Positions 1 through 6,964 of a DNA stretch of 64,000 nt are shown one piece after another. The stretch is from the NCBI RefSeq assembly GCF_014199335.1, contig NZ_JACIJI010000003.1, forward strand, positions 186,001-250,000, written 5' to 3'. The stretch is from Stakelama sediminis (lineage in GTDB: Bacteria > Pseudomonadota > Alphaproteobacteria > Sphingomonadales > Sphingomonadaceae). The notes under the pieces were generated by a model. The model had not been told where the DNA came from, searched no databases, and was given only the letters and a program-made list of their open reading frames with translations. The stretch's first letter is position 1, and each line of letters begins with the position of its first letter. A program made the position numbers and the translations under genes.

Positions 1-205
1 TGGCCATGTCCAGCCCGGCACAGAAGCCGCGCCCCTCGCCCGAAAGCACAGCCACGCGCACATCCCGGCGCGTCCGTAGGTCCGCGATGACGGCAGCAAT
101 CGCTTCGAACATTGCGGGGTCGAGCGCATTCAGCTTATCCGGCCGGTTCAGCCGGACATCGGCAATCCCGTCTGCAACCTGCAGGGTGACGCGTTGCGAA
201 TCCAT
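1..205 (-). CDS. Enoyl-CoA hydratase/isomerase (crotonase) family, 3' part cut by window edge
   Basis: Only the N-terminal 68 residues are present; the gene runs off the left edge. The reading frame shows the crotonase substrate-binding signature: LNRPDKLNAL near residues 19-28, and GRGFCAGLDM at the cut edge, where the FCAG/L segment forms the oxyanion hole. The start ATG is preceded by GGAGG at a good distance. Members hydrate or isomerise enoyl-CoA thioesters in fatty-acid or aromatic catabolism; the substrate cannot be told from this fragment. It lies 26 nt downstream of the response regulator gene on the same strand and could share its transcript. Confidence 0.88.
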   Translation of the reverse strand, partial: MDSQRVTLQVADGIADVRLNRPDKLNALDPAMFEAIAAVIADLRTRRDVRVAVLSGEGRGFCAGLDMA

Positions 206-231
206 GGCGGTCCTCCGATTGTGCAGCCCCC

Positions 232-867
232 TTATGCCGCGTTCGGAGGGGTGAGGCGATAGCCCTTGCCGGGAACGGTGTGCAGCATCGGTGCAGCAAA
301 GCTGCGGTCCAGCCGTGCACGCAACCGCGACACATGCACCTGCACCACATTGGTACCGGGATCGAAGTCCAGCCGCCATATGTTTTTCAGCAGTTCGGCG
401 CGGCTGACCGTTCGCCCCGCATGCTCCGCCAGATAGAGCAACAGCCGGTATTCGCGCGGAAGCAGGTCGAGCGACTTGCCGTCGCGCCGAACGCAAGCGT
501 TCAGCCGGTCGATTTCGAGCGGCCCGATCCGCAGGCGATGTGCCTCCCCCCGGCGCAGCATCGCTGTCACCCGCGCGACAATTTCCAGCGGCTGTGTATC
601 GGCAAGGACGGCGTCCTCCGCGCCGGCATCCAGCGCTTCGGCGATTGCGGCAGAATCGCAATTGCGCGACACCAGCATCACGGGACCATGCCAGCCCTGC
701 GCCCGCACGCGTTCCAGATGACGGTTCACCGGCTCCTTTCCCGCCCAGTCCAGCAAGGCGGCCCGGATATCCCCGGACCGCTGATGCCACGGCGTGACGC
801 GCACCCCGCGCGCAGCGAGCGCGTGCGTCAGAGCATCTCCCTCAATATCGCTCGCCACCCCGATCAT
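232..867 (-). CDS. OmpR/PhoB-type regulator with atypical receiver domain
   Basis: 211 residues. The C-terminal half (about 112-207) is a clear OmpR-type winged helix, ending in the usual VPGKGYRL wing. The N-terminal half aligns as a receiver (about 1-105) and keeps an aspartate at the expected phosphorylation place (LLDWAG, D40). The acidic pair near the N-terminus is incomplete, and the conserved lysine before the last helix is replaced by Ala-Asp-Thr (89-91). No histidine kinase lies beside it. It follows the paired cupin-like genes by 24 nt and is probably their operon partner, so phosphorylation-independent control of the peptide cluster is a reasonable inference. Confidence 0.85.
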   Translation of the reverse strand: MIGVASDIEGDALTHALAARGVRVTPWHQRSGDIRAALLDWAGKEPVNRHLERVRAQGWHGPVMLVSRNCDSAAIAEALDAGAEDAVLADTQPLEIVARVTAMLRRGEAHRLRIGPLEIDRLNACVRRDGKSLDLLPREYRLLLYLAEHAGRTVSRAELLKNIWRLDFDPGTNVVQVHVSRLRARLDRSFAAPMLHTVPGKGYRLTPPNAA

Positions 868-891
868 CCGCGTGGCAGGCTATCCCACCAA

Positions 892-1824
892 TCACGCCGC
901 GCCAGCCGAACCGCCTCCATTTCGGAGCTTGTCGTGCAGCATTTCCAGATCCCGGCATGCGTTCTGCGCCACCAGCGCATCGGGATCGGCGGTCGCGCGG
1001 TCCAGCCACCGACCGGCGGCTTCCCCGTCCGCTTCCGCCGCAACGAGCGCACGCACTGCGGTCAGCCGCATCCGCGCGCTGGCATGGGAAAAGGCAAAGC
1101 GTTCAGCAAGATCGCGTCCATTGCCGTCCATTTGCGCGGCGATGGTCAGCAATACTTCGGACGCCGTGGTGGCCAATCCCGCCTCGATCCGGTTGCCGGC
1201 AATGTCGAAGCGATACTGATCGATCCAGGGCTGTTCGGGATCCTGCCCCAGAATATTGAGCGACACCGAAAACGCATCGGGCGGCAACTGGACATGCACG
1301 TCGCGGCGCATGCGATAGAGCATCAGCCGCCCCTCCTCCAGCCGCGAGCGTTCGATATAGCGCAGCCCCGCGGGCGATCCCGGCACCCCCGTCACTTGCT
1401 GCGCATCATATTCGAAATAGTCGCTCCAATAGCCCGGCCCCAGATAGCCGACGGTCAGGAACGGGAAATTATGATCGTGGGGGAGGTCGTAGAAAAAGGT
1501 TCGCGGCCCGCTCGCCCGAAAAACGGCATCGCCGCGCGCAGGCCAGAAATTCGCGCGCACCAGAAAACGTCCGTCCGGCGGGTGCAGGATCAATACCTGC
1601 GGGCCGTATCCACGTGCGCGTGCCGCATCGTCGCGCCGCTGTTTGAGTGCATCAATCGCCGCATCGGCCAGAAAGCTTCGGTTGCGACCCAGTCGGGCGA
1701 GCGACGGCCCCAGTGCTGCAAATGCGTCTTCGTCGCGCACGTCGATCCGGCTGGCGGCAAGCATGTCGACCAGTTCCGCCGGTTCGATCGCAGCCTGATC
1801 GCCCGGATCGATCAGGCGGGGCAT
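892..1824 (-). CDS. Unknown protein, cupin-like core plus C-terminal helical region (pair member B)
   Basis: 310 residues, not recognised by name. The start is placed at the ATG that overlaps the end of the upstream gene by 13 nt; a longer frame upstream is Cys/Gly-rich and unlikely. The middle part resembles a metal-binding cupin barrel: a PHDHNF segment (two histidines spaced by one) is followed by FLTVGYLGPGYW, and later VHVQLPPDAFSVSLN resembles the second cupin motif. The last 80 residues are Ala/Arg-rich helices like a HEAT-type repeat. The layout and the C-terminal helices resemble the preceding gene product, suggesting paralogues that act together. No signal peptide. Function unknown. 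Confidence 0.72.
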   Translation of the reverse strand: MPRLIDPGDQAAIEPAELVDMLAASRIDVRDEDAFAALGPSLARLGRNRSFLADAAIDALKQRRDDAARARGYGPQVLILHPPDGRFLVRANFWPARGDAVFRASGPRTFFYDLPHDHNFPFLTVGYLGPGYWSDYFEYDAQQVTGVPGSPAGLRYIERSRLEEGRLMLYRMRRDVHVQLPPDAFSVSLNILGQDPEQPWIDQYRFDIAGNRIEAGLATTASEVLLTIAAQMDGNGRDLAERFAFSHASARMRLTAVRALVAAEADGEAAGRWLDRATADPDALVAQNACRDLEMLHDKLRNGGGSAGAA

Positions 1825-2753
1825 GTCTGTGCCTCCTCCATGCGGCGTCGCTCCACCACGGCCAGCATGTGCGCGGCAGCCTTGCGAACCTCCGCATGGG
1901 CATCCGCCGCTGCCATTTCCCGCAACCGCGATTGTGCCGACAACGCATCGAGCGCAAGCCATTCGCGCATCGCTTCCCAGCGCAGAAAATGATGGCGGTG
2001 CCGGGTCGCTGCCTCAAACTGCGCGGCGGCATCGCTGCGCCCCGACACCCGCAGCAAGGTCAGCAGCATCGACCGGCGCGCGGCATCCGGATCGGCAATT
2101 TCGGCGGATAGCATCTGCCCGTCGCTGCACCGATATTGGCGGCGTATTCCATCGCCTTCCCCGCGGAACCGTATCTGCACCGCCACTATATCGCACCGGG
2201 CATCGACAAGGCGATGCACCTGATACCGGCCATCGCACAGAACGACGTCACCATCGCTGATCGTGATATCCGCAAGACGGCGCAGCCTGCTCGTATCCGA
2301 GGTCAGTTCCCAGCGCTGCAACCGCGCCGTTCCCGCCCGATGATAGGCGGTCAGCACCCTTTCGCCGGGCAGCACAACGGCATCGGTCGCGGCGCGAAGG
2401 TTCAGTTCCGACGCTGACCACAGTGCAACGCTCAGCCGCGCCCGACCGCTGTCCCATAGCGCCAGTGTCGTACCGGTCGCATCCCTGCGCATCTGTACCG
2501 GCAGGTCGGCAAAAGCATCGACCTGCAATGCGCTGACCAGCGGCGAAAGCAGGTCAGGCGGCCATGCCCTGTCCGTCAGCATCGCGCGCGCTGCATTCAG
2601 TCCCGCATCATCCTCGCCAAGCTGCTCCAGCCGCGCGCACATTTCCTTGAAAGCCCGCGAACCGTACCATTGCCGAGCCACCGCCTCCCGCCGTTCATGC
2701 GCGGCCAGTACGGCGTGCCGGAATGCGCTGTCCGCCGGTTGCGGCATCTTCAC
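1812..2753 (-). CDS. Unknown protein, cupin-like core plus C-terminal helical region (pair member A)
   Basis: 313 residues from a GTG that directly follows the stop of the 50-residue peptide gene; an ATG two codons on is an alternative. No ribosome site is visible, so translation is probably coupled to the peptide. The N-terminal 60 residues are helical. Residues about 110-215 are beta-rich, with LPGERVLTAYHRAG and DGRYQVHRLVDA resembling cupin motifs, and a CRD-like YRCSD turn follows. The C-terminal 80 residues (HRHHFLRWEAMREWLALD onward) are helical and echo the C-terminus of the next gene. No known family was recognised. Tight coupling argues for a complex with the 310-residue protein. 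Confidence 0.72.
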   Translation of the reverse strand: MKMPQPADSAFRHAVLAAHERREAVARQWYGSRAFKEMCARLEQLGEDDAGLNAARAMLTDRAWPPDLLSPLVSALQVDAFADLPVQMRRDATGTTLALWDSGRARLSVALWSASELNLRAATDAVVLPGERVLTAYHRAGTARLQRWELTSDTSRLRRLADITISDGDVVLCDGRYQVHRLVDARCDIVAVQIRFRGEGDGIRRQYRCSDGQMLSAEIADPDAARRSMLLTLLRVSGRSDAAAQFEAATRHRHHFLRWEAMREWLALDALSAQSRLREMAAADAHAEVRKAAAHMLAVVERRRMEEAQTCPA

Positions 2754-2906
2754 TCAGATGGCGGTAGGCAACATCGACTGGGCAATCGAAACGATCAGTT
2801 CATACAGCGGATCGGAATCCCCCTGTGCGGTGGCAAGCGTCCCCGGCATGGCCAGCGGTGTGTCGAGATCGACGATATCGGCATGCTCCAGCGCAAGGCG
2901 TTCCAT
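2754..2906 (-). CDS. 50-residue peptide, candidate RiPP-like precursor
   Basis: The frame begins MERLALEHADIVDLDTPL and ends SIAQSMLPTAI, then TGA. It has a near-perfect AGGAGG six bases before the ATG, stronger than most sites in the window; a second ATG two codons upstream abuts that site too closely. The peptide is acidic in its first half, has no Cys, no signal peptide and no membrane segment. It ends one base before the GTG of the cupin-like gene. Size, strong translation signal and coupling to two enzyme-like proteins fit a modified-peptide precursor with a leader of about 30 residues; this is inference. It could instead be a small regulatory or complex subunit. Confidence 0.68.
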   Translation of the reverse strand: MERLALEHADIVDLDTPLAMPGTLATAQGDSDPLYELIVSIAQSMLPTAI

Positions 2907-2965
2907 CTTCATCCTCCTGATCCGATTGATGCATGCACGCTATCGACGCACCGGACCGTGGCGTA

Positions 2966-2981
2966 GTTACAAGCGTGTAAC
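2966..2981. promoter_or_regulatory. GTTACA-N4-TGTAAC palindrome between divergent genes
   Basis: A perfect inverted repeat with 6-bp arms lies 60 bp upstream of the 50-residue peptide ATG and 56 bp upstream of the opposite thioesterase ATG. Its position suits an operator controlling one or both transcripts. The regulator encoded in the peptide operon is a candidate binder, though OmpR-type proteins usually prefer direct repeats. Confidence 0.45.
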
Positions 2982-3036
2982 CCCCCTCTTGCCGCGCACG
3001 ATTGCGCTTCGCCCGATCCCGCGCTACTCGCCGGAC

Positions 3037-3480
3037 ATGGCAGCACCCGCGCTTCCTCCCGGCTTTGATCCGGCACGATTTTTTACCGCGCGCAGCACGG
3101 GCCATGGTGCTCGGCTGGGCATCCGATACCGCGCCCATGGCGATGACTGGGCTGAACTGGCACTGCCCTACAGCCCGGAACAGGTGGGGCAGCCCGATAC
3201 CGGCATATTGGCATCAGGGCCCATCGTTACCCTGATGGATATGGCGACCAGCGTTGCGGTGTGGCTGCGGCGCGGCGTGTTCGCACCGCAGGTGACGCTC
3301 GACCTGAGGATCGATTATCTGCGTCCCGCGACACCGGAAAAGACGATCATCGGTCACGGCGAATGTTATCGCATGACCCGATCGGTAGCGTTCGTGCGCG
3401 GGCTGGCGCATGACGGCGATGCGGACGATCCGCTGGCCCATGTCGCGGGCACGTTCATGCTGCTGGGAGACGGGGAATGA
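3037..3480 (+). CDS. PaaI-type hotdog-fold thioesterase
   Basis: 147 residues from the ATG that begins MAAPALPPGFDP; longer upstream frames overlap the divergent promoter. The hotdog core includes ASGPIVTLMDMATSVAVW, matching the central helix of acyl-CoA thioesterases of the PaaI family, followed by LDLRIDYLRPA on the next strand. It presumably hydrolyses acyl- or aryl-CoA thioesters in the cytoplasm. The stop overlaps the start of the next, related gene by ATGA, so the two products are probably made together and may form a mixed oligomer. Confidence 0.85.
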   Translation: MAAPALPPGFDPARFFTARSTGHGARLGIRYRAHGDDWAELALPYSPEQVGQPDTGILASGPIVTLMDMATSVAVWLRRGVFAPQVTLDLRIDYLRPATPEKTIIGHGECYRMTRSVAFVRGLAHDGDADDPLAHVAGTFMLLGDGE

Positions 3481-3860
3481 CCCTGCCGCCCTATGCCGAT
3501 CTGCTCGGCCTGCACCTGGAACCGCAAGCCGATGACGCACCGCCGGTGCTGATGCTGCCCTTTGCCGAAGCGGTGACCGGGCGCCCGAACTTCCTGCATG
3601 GCGGTGCGATCGGGGGTTTGCTGGAAATGGCCGCGATCGCGGCACTCTATCACGCACTCGATCAGGCGCAGGCACAGATCAAGCCGATCAATATCACCAT
3701 CGATTTCATGCGCGGCGGGCGTCCGAAAGAGACCCGCGCAATGGGTATCGTCAGCAGGCTGGGAAGCCGGATCGCCAATGTCGAGGCAGTGGCATGGCAG
3801 GACGATCGCGAAACCCCGATTGCCTCCGCCCGCCTCAACTGCCTGATCAAACGCGCCTGA
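3477..3860 (+). CDS. PaaI-type hotdog-fold thioesterase (second copy)
   Basis: 127 residues. It carries the family signature NFLHGGAIGGLLEMAA (residues about 39-54), where the HGG turn and the following acidic residue form the active-site helix, then INITIDFMRGG. It starts within the stop of the preceding thioesterase (ATGA). Compared with the first copy it has the more canonical HGG motif; the upstream partner has ASG there, so this copy may carry the catalytic site and the other a structural or specificity role. Confidence 0.87.
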   Translation: MTLPPYADLLGLHLEPQADDAPPVLMLPFAEAVTGRPNFLHGGAIGGLLEMAAIAALYHALDQAQAQIKPINITIDFMRGGRPKETRAMGIVSRLGSRIANVEAVAWQDDRETPIASARLNCLIKRA

Positions 3861-3878
3861 CATTGCACCGGGCAGGGG

Positions 3879-3894
3879 CTGGTAGCGATACCAG
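3879..3894. promoter_or_regulatory. LacI-family-like operator CTGGTAGCGATACCAG
   Basis: A 16-bp inverted repeat (CTGGTA-GCGA-TACCAG) with the central CG typical of LacI/GalR-family operators. It stands 19 bp after the second thioesterase and points toward uxaC, which is the expected target in a uronate gene set. A MITE-like element now separates it from uxaC by more than 340 bp. No LacI-family regulator gene is present in this window. Confidence 0.5.
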
Positions 3895-3922
3895 ATTTAG
3901 TTGCAGGCGCCGGTTTGAAGGG

Positions 3923-4192
3923 CTAGGCCGTAAACCCATAAACGGCACCGTCGAGGCGTCCAAATGGCGAACAGATCGGGCCGAACGACGCGCGGCAAAG
4001 GCTCTTTGCCTTTGCAAGCGGCGTTCGGTTCTAGATGGAAGCCATTTGGGCGTCCCTGCGGGATTTGGCCAAAATGGCCCGGTGCAGCGTCGAAAAGTCT
4101 GGAAATATTGACATATTCCTGCGCCTTTCCTCCTTGCACCACGCCATTTTGACTCAAACCTCGATGCTGCCGTTTATGGGTTTACGGCCTAG
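3923..4192. mobile_element. MITE-like non-autonomous element, 25-bp terminal inverted repeats
   Basis: The ends 3923-3947 and 4168-4192 are a perfect 25-bp inverted repeat beginning CTAGGCCGTAAACCC, and similarity continues for about 9 more bases with two mismatches. The outermost CTAG is probably a 4-bp target duplication, as made by IS5-group transposases. The interior has no credible coding frame but contains further internal palindromes (a CCAAATGGC / GCCATTTGG pair and a TTTGCC-type hairpin), giving strong secondary structure. It is less GC-rich near the right end. It looks like a deletion derivative mobilised by an IS5-family transposase elsewhere. Confidence 0.72.
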
Positions 4193-4237
4193 TGCCACAG
4201 AATACGCCAGCATAAGACGAACAGAGGATGCTCCGCC

Positions 4238-5680
4238 ATGGCACGCCCGCTTGAACTGGACCCCGACCGGCTGTTTCCCGCCGACCCGACCACCCGCGCC
4301 ATTGCCCGCAGGCTGTACGATCCGATCGCATCCCTGCCGATTGTCAGCCCGCACGGCCATACCGATCCGCACTGGTTCGCCGACAATGGCTGCTGGACCG
4401 ATGCAACCTCGCTGTTGCTGGTGCCCGACCATTATGTCTTCCGGATGCTCTATAGTCAGGGCGTCGATCTCGATACGCTTGCCATCCCGCGTATCGATGG
4501 CCCGCCAAAGACCGATCCGCGCGAAGCCTGGCGCGTCTTTGCGCAGCATTACACGCTGTTTCGCGGCACGCCGTCACGGATGTGGCTCGACCATGTATTT
4601 GCCGAGGTGTTCGGGTTCGACGTCGCGCTGGAGGCCGAAACCGCCGATCATTACTATGATATCATCACCGAAAAGCTGGCGACCGACGCCTATCGTCCCC
4701 GCGCGCTGTTCGACCGGTTCAATATCGACTTTCTCGCCACCACCGAAGGGCCGCAGGACGACCTTGCTCCGCATCACCGCATTCACCAATCGGGCTGGCC
4801 GGGACGTGTCGTCACCACCTATCGCCCCGATGCGGTGATCGATGTCGAGCATGAGGGGTTCGGCGCGGCGATGGAGCGCTTTGCCGAATGGACCGGTGAG
4901 GACGTATTCAGCTGGTCCGGCTATCTGGCCGCGCATCGCAAGCGGCGGGCCGATTTCCGCGCCGCCGGGGCAACCGCGACCGATCACGGCCATATCACTG
5001 CCGCCACCGCGAACCTGTCCTCCACCGACGCCGAAGCGCTGTTCGCCAGAATCGTCGGCGGTAGCTGGACCCCTGCCGACGCCGAATTGTTCCGTGCCCA
5101 GATGCTCACCGAAATGGCGGCGATGAGTGTCGAGGACGGCATGACCATGCAAATCCATCCCGGCGTGGCGCGCAATCATAATGCCGGGCTGTTCGCCAGC
5201 CATGGTCGCGACAAGGGTGCCGATATCCCGATGCGCACCGATTATGTCGGCGCGCTGCGCCCGATGCTCGACCGGTTCGGTAACGAACGCGACCTGACGG
5301 TGATCCTCTTCACGCTGGACGAAAGCACCTATGCCCGCGAACTGGCGCCGCTGGCCGGGCATTATCCCTGCCTGCGGCTGGGGCCGCCCTGGTGGTTCCA
5401 TGACAGCCCGGAAGGGATGCGTCGTTTCCGCGAAATGACCACCGAAACCGCTGGCTTCTGCAACACCGTCGGGTTCAACGACGACACCCGCGCGTTCCTG
5501 TCGATTCCCGCGCGGCACGATGTGGCGCGACGCAGCGACTGCGCCTTTCTCGCTCGGCTGGTGGCGGAAGGCCGCATGGCCGAATGGGAAGCGGCGGAGG
5601 TTGCGCTGGACCTGACCAGCCGACTGGTCCGCACGGCCTATCATGTCGATACGCCGCTCAAACCGGCAAAGGCGGCCTGA
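4238..5680 (+). CDS. uxaC: Glucuronate isomerase
   Basis: 480 residues, the usual length. UxaC interconverts D-glucuronate and D-fructuronate, or D-galacturonate and D-tagaturonate, in the cytoplasm. The amidohydrolase-fold metal motif HGH is at residues 39-41 (IVSPHGHTDP), and the family-typical IHPGVARNHN and HDSPEGMRRF segments follow. The start fits the conserved N-terminus. Four bases separate it from the 2-keto-3-deoxygluconate kinase gene, so the pair forms a uronate operon; the intermediate dehydrogenase and dehydratase (uxuB, uxuA) are not in this window. Its original promoter region is split by the MITE-like insertion. Confidence 0.95.
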   Translation: MARPLELDPDRLFPADPTTRAIARRLYDPIASLPIVSPHGHTDPHWFADNGCWTDATSLLLVPDHYVFRMLYSQGVDLDTLAIPRIDGPPKTDPREAWRVFAQHYTLFRGTPSRMWLDHVFAEVFGFDVALEAETADHYYDIITEKLATDAYRPRALFDRFNIDFLATTEGPQDDLAPHHRIHQSGWPGRVVTTYRPDAVIDVEHEGFGAAMERFAEWTGEDVFSWSGYLAAHRKRRADFRAAGATATDHGHITAATANLSSTDAEALFARIVGGSWTPADAELFRAQMLTEMAAMSVEDGMTMQIHPGVARNHNAGLFASHGRDKGADIPMRTDYVGALRPMLDRFGNERDLTVILFTLDESTYARELAPLAGHYPCLRLGPPWWFHDSPEGMRRFREMTTETAGFCNTVGFNDDTRAFLSIPARHDVARRSDCAFLARLVAEGRMAEWEAAEVALDLTSRLVRTAYHVDTPLKPAKAA

Positions 5681-5684
5681 GCCG

Positions 5685-6692
5685 ATGGGCCGGTTTCTGG
5701 CTTTCGGAGAGGTGATGCTGCGCCTGTCGCCGCCCAATCGCGAGTTGCTGCTGCAAACCCCGCAACTGAGCGTGTGGACGGCAGGTGCTGAGGCCAATGT
5801 CGCGACCGCGCTTGCCGTGCTGGGGCATGACACGGGGCTGGTGACGGCACTGCCCGACACCGCGCTGGGCGACGCGGCACTACGCCATCTGCGCGGGAAC
5901 GGCGTCGATTGCCGGAATATCCGCCGGTGCGCGGGGCGGATGGGGCTGTATTTCGTCACTCCCGGCGCCGGGCTGCGTGCGACCGAAGTGGTGTATGACC
6001 GGGCAGGGTCGGCCTTTGCCGAGACGCCCGCCGACCACTGGGACTGGGATGCGCTGCTGGACGGAGTCGACCGGCTGCATCTGTCGGGCATCACCCCGGC
6101 GCTGGGGCCGGTTCCGGCGCAGGCGGCGCTGCGGGCGGCTCAAGCGGCGACGCAACGGGGCATCGCGATTTCCTTCGACGGCAATTACCGGGCGCGGTTG
6201 TGGGAAAGCTGGGACAGCGATCCGCGATCGATCCTGACCGAGCTGATCGGCCATGCCGACCTGTTGTTCGGCAACCACCGCGATATCGGGCTGCTGCTGG
6301 GCCGCAGCTTCGGCAATGACGGCGAGGCACGGCGGCGGGAGTCTGCCGAAGCAGCGTTCGCGGCGTTCCCCAGGCTGCGATGGATTGCGTCCACCGCGCG
6401 CCACGTGGTCGATGCCGACCGGCACCGGCTGTCGGCCCGGATCGACGGCCGCGACAGGCATGCTCAGACCGAGGAAATCGCACTGTCGGGTATTGTCGAC
6501 CGGATCGGCGCAGGCGATGCCTTTGCCTCCGGCGTGCTGCACGCGCTGCGGCTGGGCAAGGATGCCGCAGCAATGGCGGCCGACGGGCTGGCGCTCACCT
6601 GCCTCAAACATTCGCTACCGGGCGATGCCAGCCTGTTCAACCGTGCCGAACTGGAAGCATTCGTCGCGGGCGGCGTGGACGTGAAACGCTGA
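5685..6692 (+). CDS. kdgK: 2-dehydro-3-deoxygluconate kinase, PfkB family
   Basis: 335 residues from the ATG 4 nt after uxaC. The N-terminus (FGEVMLRLSPP) and the GAEANVATALAVLG segment are typical of KDG kinases, and the C-terminal PfkB signature RIGAGDAFASG carries the catalytic Asp at about residue 278. It phosphorylates KDG to KDPG, the substrate of a KDPG-type aldolase. The nearest aldolase here is the galactonate-type enzyme on the opposite strand. A hairpin terminator follows the gene. Confidence 0.9.
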   Translation: MGRFLAFGEVMLRLSPPNRELLLQTPQLSVWTAGAEANVATALAVLGHDTGLVTALPDTALGDAALRHLRGNGVDCRNIRRCAGRMGLYFVTPGAGLRATEVVYDRAGSAFAETPADHWDWDALLDGVDRLHLSGITPALGPVPAQAALRAAQAATQRGIAISFDGNYRARLWESWDSDPRSILTELIGHADLLFGNHRDIGLLLGRSFGNDGEARRRESAEAAFAAFPRLRWIASTARHVVDADRHRLSARIDGRDRHAQTEEIALSGIVDRIGAGDAFASGVLHALRLGKDAAAMAADGLALTCLKHSLPGDASLFNRAELEAFVAGGVDVKR

Positions 6693-6736
6693 GCCTTTCG
6701 GGCCGGACCCGCCATTTCTGATGCAGATATGAAAAA

Positions 6737-6763
6737 GGCGAGGCCGCAGCCTCGCCCTTATTT
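6737..6763 (+). terminator. Rho-independent terminator after kdgK
   Basis: Stem GGCGAGGC / GCCTCGCC (8 bp) with loop CGCA, followed by CTTATTT; an A-run precedes it, so it could also work on the other strand. It closes the uxaC-kdgK transcript. Confidence 0.7.
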
Positions 6764-6964
6764 GGTGCAGTCAAACTGCTTGTTAACAGCCAGCCTGCGA
6801 TTTCTGAACACGCATTTTTTCGTGTGATTCATCGACTGTCAAGCCAACCGCAACGGCATGGTCATAGCCTCCCTGGCTGGACGGCTAACATCGGCAAGGT
6901 CATGCGGCGAGGCTGAAGTCGGGGAGAGGGGGGTGTCTCCTTCAACGGAAGGGGAAAGCCCCTA
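6764..6964. other. Convergent intergenic stretch, no gene seen
   Basis: This stretch lies between the kdgK terminator and the 3' end of the dgoA-type aldolase gene. No coding frame is convincing. A short GGGG-AAAG-CCCC hairpin just before 6965 may mark the 3' end of the minus-strand transcript. Confidence 0.4.

Noticed and set aside
1825-1962. N-terminal extension of the 310-residue cupin-like protein
   Set aside because: The added residues are Cys/Gly/Arg-rich and lie wholly within the upstream coding frame; the internal ATG gives a 13-nt overlap typical of coupled genes.
280-1992. A 570-codon open frame on the plus strand opposite the regulator and cupin-like genes
   Set aside because: It is antisense to two better-supported genes, is rich in Arg/Pro/His/Gln as expected of a shadow frame in GC-rich DNA, and has no ribosome site.
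892-2753. Reading the cupin-like pair as transposase genes
   Set aside because: No DDE-type triad, no flanking inverted repeats or target duplications; the genes form a tight operon with a peptide and a regulator.
2754-2906. Lasso peptide or lanthipeptide precursor
   Set aside because: The peptide has no Cys for lanthionine formation, and no B1/B2/C-type or LanM-type genes lie nearby.
3923-4192. Small coding frames inside the MITE-like element
   Set aside because: The frames are short, differ on both strands with no ribosome sites, and coincide with internal palindromes.
4574-6094. A 506-codon minus-strand frame opposite uxaC and kdgK
   Set aside because: uxaC and kdgK are strongly recognised on the plus strand; the antisense frame has shadow composition and crosses both genes.
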